This document shows positions 25,801 through 37,262 of a stretch of DNA of 64,000 bases, piece by piece. Location: NCBI RefSeq assembly GCF_000003815.2, contig NC_049991.1:9635182-9699181 (forward strand), written 5' to 3'. Position 1 is the first letter of the stretch; every line of letters starts with the position of its first letter. Under the pieces are notes generated by a model. That model ran no database searches. It was not told where the DNA came from and saw only the letters and a list, made by a program, of their open reading frames with translations. Origin of the DNA: Branchiostoma floridae. Taxonomy: Eukaryota; Chordata; Leptocardii; Amphioxiformes; Branchiostomatidae. A program made the position numbers and the translations under genes.

Positions 25801-27076
25801 AAGACGCAGCAAATTAAAACTGAAAACAAATAAGTTAACATTCCGTGCAACAGAAAGAAGGGGGAGGGGCGCGTGTTCACTACGGTATGTTCCTGAACAG
25901 GGCAGCAACCAACGGGAGCGCGCGAAATATCCACATGTACAGCCACAAAGCGCCAAATTGAAAGTTCTTACAGCTTTACCTACCTTTCCTCTCCTTCCTA
26001 ACCCTTCGTCAAGTTTCCATAAGATAACTTATGAAGCTCAAAGTCTCATCTACCTCATCTAATCGCTGGAATTTGGCGAAGTCGACTCCCGCTGTCCAGC
26101 CAACATGTCACAACTCATAAGACTTGAGCCTGTCACAACAACGCGCGCCGTTGCCAGGCGACCGTTTCAACATGACCTGGGGTGACCTCAAGTACAGGTT
26201 TACATTTTTTGAACATTTCTCCCACGAATCACGAATGTTACAAGACTTTTAGCTCACAAATCCATGAAGAAAAAAACAATAAGCTTTAGATGAATAAGTT
26301 CACAGTCAAACTGATTTTCTTACAAACGCGTCAACACTTGTGTCCATGCACGGACACTGAGTGAGTTCTTAGTTACACACGACAATTTCAATGTTCATAT
26401 CAGTAAAACTTGATAACGCTTTCAAATGAAATCCCGTTTTGATATCTATCAACCACATGCTCGCATGCTAACGTTATCGTCGGGTTTGCGACAGAAACTG
26501 ATCAGCCGCTAACATAACGTAAACCGTTCAACAAACAACACGGTTGGACACCTAACAAGCCCCCACCCACCCAGACCCACCTGCACTTGCGAATTGTTAA
26601 AGCTTTGGCGTTCGTGTAACCAACATTCACTGAAAATCAACACTCAGAGCTCCATACAAACCTTGCCTACCTTTTCCTTTTGTTGTGGTCCAACTGCGAA
26701 GAAGAAAGAACCAATCTGATGTCTGAAACTCTGATATCCCACATCCACACCCTCCACCCTCCCTGCGTTTTGGTGGTCTGTCAAGTAAACATTGATGACG
26801 TCACTAAACGAATTGACTTGTGACCAATAGGATGCTCGGTAACTTCCGTTGTGTTAATGTTATGCTGATTTGACCAATCAATGTTCTAGTACCATAGGGA
26901 ATCGTTTGCGAATACTATGACGTCATTGCATTACAAATTTGCGGGAAACGGGGGAAACTTTATACTTGATGCTCAGTAATGAATATACATGAGGTGTTTC
27001 AAAAGAAATACATGTGAAATAATCTGAAATCAGATCTAAAACCACAATTTGACATGTCCTAACGTTACCACACTTG

Positions 27077-28279
27077 AGGGTCTGCATGGGGGGTCTTGGT
27101 AACGCTTAACGGTGAATTCAGGAGGCCTGGTAACGCTTAACGGTAAATTCAGGAGGCCCGGTAACGCTTAACGGTAAATTCAGAATGAGTTACAAAGCAT
27201 AACAGTAACATTACCGTGCATTCCTATTCATACAACGCTAGAGTAGTTATATCAAAGGGTGAAAATACATTGTGAGAAGCAAAGGGTGCCTAGAACCCGG
27301 AGGAATGACAGGGACATTGTCCATGACATCTGTAAATTGACGGAGGCAGAGTTCCCGGCCCGCCACAGAGATGGCGGCAGCAAATTTCCTATGGGGGGAT
27401 TGAACTATTGTTTCAGGACATGGAGCGCCGAAGGCGCGACGCATTCCAGGGGGGTCCGGAATTTTAAAATCAAGACCCTCTTAAATGCTATTTCCTGCAT
27501 TTTTGGCAAATATTGCCGACCGACTAAGCTAGGTTGATTTTGACATTTTCATCAAATTGCACATGATTATACTCGTAGCTTTGGCCTCCACCCCCATAGC
27601 CCCGAAATATTTTTACCATTTCGAGCTCGGAAGGCACGAGACGTTGCAATATAAGTCCGGGAAAATTTTAAAATCTGGACTGTCTGAAGACAAATTTTGC
27701 TGTAAGACGAAGCTAAATTAAATTACATTTTATTAGAAAGAAAAGTTATTTTTTGTGCGAAAACCCACGCCCCTGACATATTTTCATCATGTCGTCGTGA
27801 GTGCCAAAGGCGCAAGCCGTCGCAATGGAGGTCCGGAGAAACCTCATTTTCTGCATTCTAGGAGAACTTTTTGCCCGAAACTAAGCTATGTTTGACACTA
27901 AAATCTGTATGAGTGATAATGTTTTGAGAGCGACGCTTCCGCAACAGTTACCATGTTCAGAGCCGAAGGCCGGGAGGCTCGGAGAAATTTTGAAATCTGG
28001 ACCCTTTGAAATTCGAAACGCCATTTCCTGCATTTTCAGGGGTTCTATCTGGCATTTGACTTCGTGTGTATAGTATAACGGGTTACGAAGAATTTCTTGG
28101 TAACGCTTAACGGTGAATTCGGGATAACAAATAACGATTAACGTTGAATTAAAACAACCAATAACGCTTCACGAAGAATATACCTATAACGATTAACGTT
28201 GAATTAGAGCGGGCCGGTAACGATTAACGGTGAATTAAAATGGCTCGTAACGCTTAACGGAAAAAGGCATGCAGACTCT
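27077..28279. mobile_element. hAT-like nonautonomous transposon in the left palindrome arm
   Basis: The 8-bp duplication CACACTTG (27069-27076 and 28280-28287) flanks termini AGGGTCTGCATG and CATGCAGACTCT. Tandem copies of a motif like GGTAACGCTTAACGGTGAAT lie inside both ends (27094-27185 and 28095-28260), in the same orientation. The right palindrome arm lacks the element: its counterpart at 29447-29472 runs straight across. An 8-bp duplication indicates the hAT superfamily. The 1203-bp interior has no transposase frame. Confidence 0.85.
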
Positions 28280-28419
28280 CACACTTGTATTCATACTAAT
28301 ATGACCGGAGGTACAATATAATTCTATTGTCTTCGCGTGTGTCTGCGTCTGCTGTCCTTAATTTGTGGTTACTCCACCCTCAGCTGCAAGTAAGGGACGT
28401 GTGTGTTTACTGGTGCGTG

Positions 28420-28516
28420 TTCAGCACCAAGGACAGGTATCCTCGCATATGGGTGTATGGTGTTTAGCGCCAGGGACAAGCTTGTTGTTTGTCTGGGTGT
28501 TCAGCACCAAGGACAG
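28420..28516 (+). promoter_or_regulatory. Cluster of three REST/NRSF (RE1)-like motifs, left of palindrome centre
   Basis: TTCAGCACCAAGGACAG occurs exactly at 28420-28436 and 28500-28516, with a variant TTTAGCGCCAGGGACAAG at 28463-28480. Spacing is 43 and 37 bp. The vertebrate RE1 consensus begins TTCAGCACC and continues with GGACAGCGCC, so the left half and GGACAG match. The terminal CGCC is not conserved. Whether any protein binds here is unknown. Confidence 0.5.
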
Positions 28517-29257
28517 GTGAATTTGCCTTGTGTAGACGATCAAAGAAGCCAGCCAGAGCTATAAAAGAAGGATTTCCTGCTATTCACGAACTGTGCTACA
28601 ACAAATTTCCGAAGGGTTAAATTTAGAACCACCTCGGTCTCATCAAGCATTTTTCACAACACCGTAACAGCTGGATTTCTCAGAGTCTCACAGTGACCCC
28701 TGGCGATCAGATAGCAAAATGCAGATCTTTTGCTGACATAGGGGAGAGAAAAGTTGAAGTTGATTGGCTAATGCGGAGTCTATCGTTAATATGATTGGAC
28801 CATTCTAACCAATGGCAGACAGGTGAATTTGATAGAAATTGTAAAATGCACCGCAGATGTTAAATTGATATATGCTGCCATTAGTCAACGTGGTTAGCAT
28901 CTCTACGAATGAGAATGCTCCAGACATTATCACATTGACCAATCACAGATAACGTCAACTTTTCTCATCGGAAGATCTGTACTTTGCTTTCTGATCGCCA
29001 GGGGTCACTGTGAGACCGTGAGAAATCCAGCTAAAACCGGGCATCCGTCTATTCTAGCTATGGCTTGCTTATTTCATTGCTGCCGCCAGGGTTGCGCTAG
29101 TTGGGTAGGGGTGGGGGCAAAATTAAATCTTGCGAACTATGTTAGATACCCGTGTTTACCGCAGCAGGATTGCCTTGCTTGTAACGTTATAGTTGCCACG
29201 GCTAGGTGTTGCTGCTGATTCCTGTATCCTTTCATTGTCTATATATGGCAAATGCAC

Positions 29258-29353
29258 CTGTCCTTGGTGCTGACCACCCACACAGTCAACAAACTTGTCT
29301 CTGGCGCTAAACACCATACACCCATATGCAAACATGCTGTCCTTGGTGCTGAA
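29258..29353 (-). promoter_or_regulatory. Mirror cluster of three RE1-like motifs, right of palindrome centre
   Basis: Reverse-complement copies: TCAGCACCAAGGACAG at 29258-29273, TTAGCGCCAGAGACAAG at about 29294-29310, and TTCAGCACCAAGGACAG at 29337-29353. They pair with the left cluster as expected for palindrome arms. Confidence 0.5.
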
Positions 29354-30052
29354 CACACACACATGTCCCTTACTTGCAGCTGAGTTTGGCCTAACCACAA
29401 AACTCAAGGACAGCAGACGCAGGCACACTGAAAACAAAACCTTTGGTCATATGAATACAGGCGAATGTCAAATTGTTGTTTTGGACCTGATTTTGCTTGC
29501 CTTTGATATTTTCAAGTCGGTTGGGTAGTTGTTACATAAATTATACATTTTCCTTAATTGATGGAATGCATCATTTCACATTCATTTCTTTAGAAACAGC
29601 TCATGTATATCATAACTGAGCAAGAATAATGCAATCATAAAGTTCCCCTGTTTCCCACAAATTGTAATGAAACGTCGTCATACATTGTAGTAATCACAAA
29701 CGTTTCCCTATGGTACATGAGAGTTGATTGGTCAAATCAGCATAGCATTAACACAACGGATGTTACCGAGCATCCTATTGGTCGCTAGTCAATTCGTTTA
29801 TTGACGTCATCAATGTTTACTTGGCAGACCACCAAAACGCAGGGAGGGTGGAGGGTGTGGATGTGGGATAGCGTGGTAGACATCAGATTGGTTCTTTCTT
29901 GTTGGCAGTTGGACCACAACAAAAGGAAAAGGTAGGCAAGGTTTGTATGGAGCTCTGAGTGTTGGTTTGCCGTGAATGACGGTTACATGAACACCAAAGT
30001 TTTCATAACGATGGCCTACCGCCTATGATTTAGCAAGTCCCGGGGGAGGGGT

Positions 30053-30517
30053 TCAACCGCGTTGTTTGTTGATCTTATTTCTGCCGTAACCCGACGATAG
30101 CTTGCGAGCATGAGGTTGACAGATGTCAAAACGGGATGTACCTAATCCTTTGATAACGTTATTAACACTGTTAGTGATATGATCATTGAACTTGAGCCTT
30201 TGTAGCATTAGTAAAAACTCATGTCCGTGCATATGAAACTTGAGAGCATTGACACGTTTGGAAGAAGTTTTATTTTGACTGTGAAGGTATTCATCCATTG
30301 TTTCTTGACATTTACTCATTTGTGAACTAAAACTCTCATTACATTTATGACTCGTGGAAGAAGTGTTCAAAGATTTGCAAAAAAATGTGAACCTGTACTT
30401 GAGGTCATCCCAGGTCATGTTGAAACGGTCGCCTGGCAACGGCGCGCGTTGTTGTGACAGGCTCAAGTCTTGTGAGTTGTGACATGTTGGCCGGACAGAG
30501 GGAGCCGCCTTTCCCAA
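30053..30517 (-). other. 154-codon open frame in right palindrome arm, unrecognised
   Basis: Open on the minus strand. The mirror sequence in the left arm (about 26095-26540, plus strand) loses the frame soon after the shared MTWGDLKYRF-like stretch. I do not recognise the product. The frame may be chance or the remnant of an element protein, and I would not call it a gene. Confidence 0.25.
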
Positions 30518-31044
30518 AGTTCCAGCAATTAGATGAAGTAGGCGAGACTTTTGGCTTTACATGCCATTTTGTGAGGTCTTGACGAAGGCTTAGGAAGGAA
30601 AGGAAAGGCAGGTAATGTTGTAGAACGTTCAATTTGGCGCTTTGTGGCTGTGGATATTTCGCTCGCTCTGCACTGGCACTGTTCAGGAACATGCTACTAG
30701 TGGGAACACGCGCGCGCCCCTCCCCCTTCTTTCAGTTGCACGGAATATTAACTTATTTGTTTTCAGCTTCATTTTGCTGTGTCACTCTGTTTTGAATTGT
30801 GAGGTTGTGACAAAAAAATTTGACAGGGCCATGGGAAACGTCAGGGAAATTAGCGTCAAAAGCGATGGGTTTGCACAGGAATGCATGGTTAGCATCATGA
30901 TAGAATTTCAGCCCCCCACCCCCCAAATTTTTTTTTAAGTCCAGAAAGTTTAAGTCAAAGTCAATGTTTCGATCAGCTCCTGTCCAATAGACAAGTGATA
31001 CCAAATTCACCTATCTGGCCGAACCTAATGTACTAGTCCTCTAG

Positions 31045-31973
31045 GCTCGTTCTCATTTAAATGTCGAAATGCTGTCGCCTGACTTTACGCCTTGATATGG
31101 AGCAAATTATAGACAACATCACTGGTTTCTTCATTTTTCCACAACCCCTGTAATGTTTTACAAACGATGCACAACAACATTCGTATTGGTTGATGGCTTA
31201 GAAGGTTATTACAGCCTCGGGTGGGATTTCAACCCCTAAAAAATGGCTGTCGCCTGAGAAGAAACGAAGATTTCAAATAGTAGCCAAAAATGTAACAATT
31301 CAGTTCCCAGAATAATAGTTCGGTAGGTGAAACCAGCTACCCAGGCCCTCTGTCCGATCACGTCAGATCGCCACTATCACTGATCTTGGAGGCTGTGTGA
31401 GGTGTTTTATGCCTGTCGCCAGATTCTGTAACAAACGTTACCACCACTAGTACGATGGTTGCCACGGTTTTATTATCCACGTATAAGACTAGAAATTACC
31501 GTTTTTGTGACGCTGTACAGTTTTTCCGACTTCCTAAAGAAACAAAAAAAGGGTTGTTGACTGTTATTTGTATCCCACCTTGCTTAACAAAATGTTGTAC
31601 AGAAACGACTGTAACAAACGTTACCATTGTTTGATGCTGTCTAAGCTTTCTATTTGACCTGGTGTAAAAAAGCTGCCCACTTTTCAAATGCCCCTTGGGA
31701 CATCCACTTATACCTAAATGATGTAGTCAATAAGGTAAGTCCTTTAGAAGAAAACAGGGTAAAGTCTACTGTTGTAACAAACGTTACCGGTAACGTTTGT
31801 TACCTGCCCTGTAATGTATTACCAATGGGACCGAAAATAATAAGTTGCCATTTTTTGCCTATGGTTAAAAGAGGAATTTTCCTACACAACCAGGTAGTTT
31901 TTACTGAAAATAAAGCGGATTTATTTTTCGACCAAAAAAATGCCATTTTCGACATTTCAATGAGAACGAGTGT
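31045..31973. mobile_element. Inverted-repeat element in the right palindrome arm, CTAG-flanked
   Basis: CTCGTTCTCATT (31046) is inverted as AATGAGAACGAG (31959-31970), with homology continuing to ATGTCGAAA. CTAG lies at both outer edges. The left arm lacks it (counterpart about 25515-25550). The interior holds the 15-mer GTAACAAACGTTACC at 31428, 31611 and 31774, and its complement at 31789, the last two forming a perfect 30-bp palindrome. Confidence 0.75.
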
Positions 31974-33167
31974 CTAGTGTTCTGCACTCAACTGGCCAGT
32001 ACTCTGTGTGGGCACAAAATTAGGCAGAATGGAAATGTGAAGAACGAATCATTATGATAAACCTAAAAAACAATGATTGGGAGCAGTCAGTCTCTTTTCT
32101 CAATTTGTAAATAAAACAGTACAATGCAATTTATCGTAGTATTGGTACTGACCACCAAATAGTTTCCTATCTCAGATACTTCACACTTTGGCTGCTAGGA
32201 TACATCACACTTTGGTTGCTAGGTGATATCAGTGCCACACCCTACTGCTGGGCACTCAGACAGCACCTTTGCGACAGTGACCGTGTGGGCTCCTTTGTGA
32301 AAAGGTAGTGCCGGGGAAAAAAAAAAGAAGTTTACACTCTACACACCCGCACTTACAACACCTCCCCTGACTGAGCCCACTTCTTCACTAAGACCAGATC
32401 ACAGCAAATTCATCTCGCTAGAATTATACGTAGTGAAACTCTGTAATGGTGAAAGTATTGCACAAGACACTGAAAATGGTTTAATAGTTCAAAATACTAT
32501 CAGTTGAAGCATCAGCAGAATGGTAAAACTGAATTTGACTTTGGTCTGACCTATGACCCATCTTTCTATCTGCACACCCCCACTCCTCCCTACTATAGAG
32601 CCCTGCACTCATGTTTACCTCCCTAGTACACAAGTGTTAGAGTAAGGACAGCTCACAGCAGCTCGGAAGGGCCAACATGGGGGACACAGGTACAGGTAGT
32701 ATGTGTGCCTGCTCCAGTAGCATTGGACTAGTCTCAGGGAGGTAGCCCCCTGAGGAGACCCCAGAGTCGTAGAAAGTCAAGGGGGTGCGGTGTAGGGTGT
32801 GGCCTTAAACATTCGTATGTGCTGTATCAGTTCCAAATTTGGATTTGTATTTATTAGAAATGAAACAAGTCATTACACTGGGTCATCGATGGCAGCTTTT
32901 CCTGGTAACAGCTGACCCACAAAAATACAAACTAAGGTACAAGTTTAACCTACTAAACCTACAATGAATATACTTTTGCCATTCATGTAAGTCAGACAAG
33001 AAATACTACCGCAGTATTGATTCTTGTCTAAATGGACAGTCATTCACAGCTCTTATTGGAGATAGACTGGAGACCATACATCTTGATGCAACCATGCCTT
33101 CCAAGTGTATATTACACTGTACAAGATGTTGATTTTTTTTAAAACTTCCATCTTTGTCAGCATTTAA

Positions 33168-33644
33168 AGGCGCCCAGAGCAGTTTTTAGTGCATTAAAAT
33201 AGGAAATATTCTGGATGAGACAATCGGTACGATATTGACATGTACTTCACCATTCTAGCACATTTGTATCATTATTTCGTACTTTCAGCGTTTAAAATGA
33301 CGCGCAAACATGCCGCAAACGGACCCCTTTGATTTATTATATCCTACAATAAATCAGCACAGGATCGAGCCACTAACGGTTTCCCGTCGGTACTTTTCGG
33401 AGATTTTCGCAAATCAAAATCTTATTCGAACAAGTGACGACATCTCCAGAAGCGTTCGGGATTCTTTGGTCATGTTCGGCACGTGCAGCGCTCTGATTTT
33501 CAATGAGTTCTCACCACCCAGCGATGTCTCATCTTTGCTCAATAAAGGTCGATATGCATTGAGATAGTGTTATTCAAGCTTACAGTGTGTAAAAATGACG
33601 TGAAAATTAAATTTGAAAAGACTAAAAAACTGCTCTGGGCGCCT
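33168..33644. mobile_element. TTAA-flanked element in the right palindrome arm
   Basis: The termini AGGCGCCCAGAGCAG and CTGCTCTGGGCGCCT are perfect inverted repeats extending to about 22 bp, each bordered by TTAA (33164-33167, 33645-33648). The left arm keeps a single TTAA at the matching site (24240-24243). TTAA duplication fits piggyBac or Kolobok; the AGG start favours Kolobok. An 85-codon open frame (33310-33567) lies inside but I do not recognise it. Confidence 0.85.
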
Positions 33645-34668
33645 TTAATAGAAGTCAGATATAGATGCCATCAGTGTATATTCAATGCTGACATTCTCAC
33701 TGGCTGCCTCTTTTTCTTTGTTTCAGACCACCCAGCCCTCTGCTCTTCAGTAGCAGTTTTATAACTTTTCACATGGATGTTCACAGGATTTGCAATGATG
33801 TCCGAGTTTTTATCTTCAACTAGTAGCAGCTGAAGTGATACTTTCCTGAGAACACTATTATATTCAAATATACGTTTGACTCCTGTCACTTTCAACTTGC
33901 TGAGAAGTTCACCAATGATACTGGAATTCAATGGAAGGAAAGTTTTCCTGGATTTTGTCAGTCAAGCCAGGATGTAGGATGTGCTGTCCAGCAATACATT
34001 TTACCAATTTTTTTCTACACTCTACCACAGCTCTGGTCCTAGTTATAGAGACTGAGTTCTAGTATCTGTTCATTAAACCCAGCAACAAAGCAGTCAGTCA
34101 GGCAGAGTACAACATACTCTAGGTACATGTAAAGGTATAGAACTAGTCTTATAAAATACACTTGTACATGTAAAATATAACTTAACACTCAATTGTATAG
34201 GTCATCACTTCACTTCTGTTTCTTTCTCTTTTACTTTTTATCTTTGCCAGGTAGACATGAAAGGTGTGGGGGCATCTTCTATGTCTCTTCTCTCAACAGA
34301 AATTATTTTATCAAGATTTTTCTCTTGTTAAAGATACTTCAAGAAGCATAACTTAATGTGAAATATATCAGAGAAATTTACACCTGAAAGAAAACTTGCT
34401 GCACTTCATTAAAATTTGACACGATATGTCTACCTTCAGGCTGTCAATAAGCTCTGTGCAAAAACATCTCAAACTGTTCTTTAAAAGTTGTTTAGTACTA
34501 AAAAATTGAAGACCTTTTATTATTTCCTGCTGTTGAGGGAACCTGGCTGTCTGTCTATCCTCTCTGTTGGACGGTGACTGGTCTCGCCTCCTCGCAAATG
34601 GTGCCGTCTGGGCAACAAGAGCTCTGAGAGTGCACACATTCAGGGCTCTTGGCTAAACGAGACCTATA

Positions 34669-35258
34669 TTCGATATTTAAGATTTGATTAGCAACTATGG
34701 TACATTATGTTTTATAGTGAAAAGCGATTTCACTGGGAGGTATTGTAATTGTTTTGGGGATTTCTGTTTTTCAGCTACATGTATATATTTTCCATGCACA
34801 GTTTTTTTTTGCCTATTCTTCATTGCACTCTTATTTTTCCCCAACATACATAGCCAGAGGTACAAATGTAGATGCCGTCGATCTTGTACTGCTCAGTATT
34901 CAAAATCCAATGGCTAAACGTAAGGGCAATGTACCAAATATATCGAAGACCTACATGTGTATGTACATCTCAAATGGGAATTAACTGTAGATTTCAATCA
35001 TACAGTTAGATTAACATACCAAGGAGTTCTGCTCAACTGTGGGCCCAGTGGTGTTGACATACAACTATAGATAACATTGGCAAAAAATGTTAACGCTACC
35101 ATATCAAAACTGGGTATCATAATCTTAAAATTGTAACATTGCAAGACGTAAATTACAGCCCATCACCTCACTTGATTGCAAGATAAAGAAGAAGAGAAGT
35201 ACATGTATGATTGATGATAAAAGAAACAGACGACATGTTTGCTTGGATTTTCCAACAC
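34669..35258. other. Intergenic, between palindrome and COX6B 3' end
   Basis: AT-rich sequence with no exon or repeat that I can support. Confidence 0.5.
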
Positions 35259-35694
35259 TTTATTCATATCCATAAACTTTAGTTTACATGCCACTCCATG
35301 GTTGTATTGACAATGGCCAAAATGAGAGTTATCATCCAGTTTGGCTTGACATAGGAATTAAGGGATAGCTATTGGTCACATTTGTTGTAATTGGTGCCAA
35401 TTGTTGAGGTATCACAGAGTTAACATAGAGCAGGCACTACAACCATTCAGACATTTTTGTTACTGCCATTGAATAGAGTTAGCACTTAACTCAATAGTGA
35501 TTCTCACCTTGCCATAGTCAAGACTACATATTACTAGTGTTTAAAACATTTCACTCTGGTGGTCTGGATCAGTGTACAATACATTTTTCTCCTCTGGTTT
35601 GAGTAGACATTTAGGGGCACTTAAACAACAATATCCTCTAGTATGACATGAAGGAACACAGCAGGTAAGGATGGTTCTCTGTGGTGAAGCAGCA

Positions 35695-36568
35695 TCAGAC
35701 CCTCCCGGCAAATGTGCCGCTCTCACGCTGTTCATCCCACATGTCCGACTGCAGAATGAGAGAAGAGTTACACATGAGGTACTGGAAACTATAACTTAGT
35801 ATAAGGACTCTAAGGCCTTTTAAAAAAAGTTGTTTCCTGTTTCCCTACCTACCCTAGAAAAACCTGCTGACAGGCTAGACTTTTGGGAGTAGTCAGTGGA
35901 GTCACATAGCTTCCTTTTGAAGTAAAAACACTGCTTGTTCTATCCAATGAAGGATAAATGTATGTAGTGTGCACAAAATTAAAGTTTGACATTGAAAGAC
36001 AAGTGTCCTCATGGATTTCAGTTTCCTTTTCAAATTATTTAACTGTATTGTAACATGTCTTACAAGAGTTTTGGCCAGCCTAAAAAAATATTACAAGAAA
36101 AAAAAAACATTTTCAACTTTCGCTGTCAAGGAAGGCAAATCTAACTGGGTTTGATACCCGAGGCATAGGACTGCAAGCCATACCTCCGTTTGAAAGGACC
36201 AATACAGTACTTTACAGTACAAGACAACTTTTTCAATGCCAAGGCAAAACTAAAATGCAACAGCTTAACATTTTACAGGCACGAGTATGACTTGACAAGT
36301 ATACTTTTTTGTGTAATAAACGGAAGATAGAAGTAAAAAAAGTAATACATGAGTGTTGACCTACCCAAGACTTGGGGCACATTGCGCGGTAGACATGCTT
36401 GAAGTACTGACAGGGTTCGTAGTCCTCCCCGCGTATGTTGGTGCAGCGGTGGAAGTCGATGTATCCCTGCCAGCAGTACCTCGCTTGGTTCGTGTTGGGG
36501 AAACGGGCGTCAAACGGAGCTGTTTTCACCTCCGCCACCTTGTAAGTCCCCGGCTCTGGATCCGACAT
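35695..36568 (-). CDS. COX6B: Cytochrome c oxidase subunit 6B
   Basis: A nuclear-encoded subunit of mitochondrial complex IV, on the intermembrane-space side near the dimer interface. Two coding exons on the minus strand, 36568-36365 and 35748-35695, join in phase 0 to 85 residues, the usual size for the family. The first begins MSDPEPGTYKV and carries the twin-cysteine CHCH signature: CWQGYIDFHRC (CX9C) and CQYFKHVYRAMC (CX10C). The junction reads KSW/SDMWDEQRESGTFAG, matching the family tail. No cleavable presequence is expected, because CHCH proteins enter by the disulphide relay. An acceptor just upstream of the ATG indicates a 5' UTR exon, placed near 38001-38060. A poly(A) signal complement TTTATT is at 35259-35264. 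Confidence 0.95.
35812..36113. mobile_element. Family D foldback element, truncated copy, COX6B intron
   Basis: Shares TTTCCTGTTTCCCTACCTAC, CTAGAAAAACCTGC and the central GTTTTGGCCAGCC region with 18359-18752, but lacks the inverted right end. Confidence 0.75.
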
Positions 36569-36620
36569 GGCTGCACTCTACAGTAAATAATATATGACTG
36601 GCATGAGGATATATTGTAAA

Positions 36621-37262
36621 ATAATGTTGTTCAGTTCAGCACAGCTACTAAGCTGGGCTTCCTAAGACGCAACTTACGAGTCTGCTCCAGCAAGACCAAG
36701 GAGCTGGCGTACAAAGCACTGGTCCGTCCAGTTGTGGAGTACGCCAGCTCCGTCTGGGATCCCCACACCAGCCGTGACATTAGCAAGTTAGAAAAGATCC
36801 AGCGCAGGGCTGCGCGTTTCGTCCAGAACCGACACAAACACCTCTAGTGTCTCTGACATGCTAAACCAACTTCAGTGGGCTTCTCTTCAAGATCGGCGCC
36901 GCCACACCAGACTGGCGATGATGTACAAGATTGTCCACAACCTAGCAAGTGTGCGATGCGTAGCCTTAAAGCCCCTGCCCTACAACAACGTGTACAGAAG
37001 CCGGAGAGGCCATAACCAACAACTCCAACACATTCCCTGCCGTACTAACTACAGACTCAATTCATTCTTCCCGCGGACTATCCGCGAATGGAACACTCTG
37101 CCCAAAGACATCATCGAATCCCCGTCCTTGACCACTTTTACCTCAAAGCTGACCAGTACTCCATCTTCTATCTAGCCTAATGAACAGTGGCGACCTTTGA
37201 CCCGACTTGTCAATTATTGCCAATCCCTTGGCAGTTGGACAATATCGGAAGAAGAAGAAGAA
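36621..37262 (+). pseudogene. 5'-truncated LINE-type retrotransposon, reverse-transcriptase C-terminus
   Basis: Plus-strand frames read AYKALVRPVVEYASSVWDPH, then IQRRAARFV, then SVSDMLNQLQW, RRRHTRLAMMYKI, and FFPRTIREWNTLP. This order is typical of the thumb and C-terminal end of Jockey/CR1-type non-LTR reverse transcriptases. A frameshift near 36840 separates the first part from the second (36858-37175). The element ends in a (GAA)n tail at about 37248-37264. It lies in the first intron of COX6B, in the opposite orientation to the gene. Confidence 0.85.

Larger units (their letters stand above)
23213..34668. repeat. Giant imperfect palindrome, 11.46 kb, arms about 4.3 kb
   Basis: The left tip (23213, TATAGGTCTCGTTTAGCC) is the exact complement of the right tip (ending 34668). 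Complementarity then runs inward through many paired blocks: 23260/34600, 24650/32740, 25250/32260, 25740/30835, 26100/30490, 26790/29810, 28425/29345, 28690/29000. The centre lies between about 28770 and 28930. Without arm-specific insertions (1.2 kb left; 0.93 and 0.48 kb right) both arms come to about 4.3 kb. Blocks near 24650/32740 look roughly 95% identical. TATA at both tips may be a target duplication or part of the terminal repeat. I recognise no gene in either arm. Alternatives are a long-inverted-repeat transposon, an inverted duplication, or an assembly join of two haplotypes. Confidence 0.9.

Noticed and set aside
27077-28260. Regularly spaced 32-bp-period motifs resembling a CRISPR array
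   Set aside because: They are sub-terminal repeats of a hAT-type transposon in a eukaryotic genome, degenerate and without unique spacers.
30405-30938. Overlapping open frames of 95 and 98 codons in the right palindrome arm
   Set aside because: They are on opposite strands, are not preserved in the left arm and match nothing I recognise.
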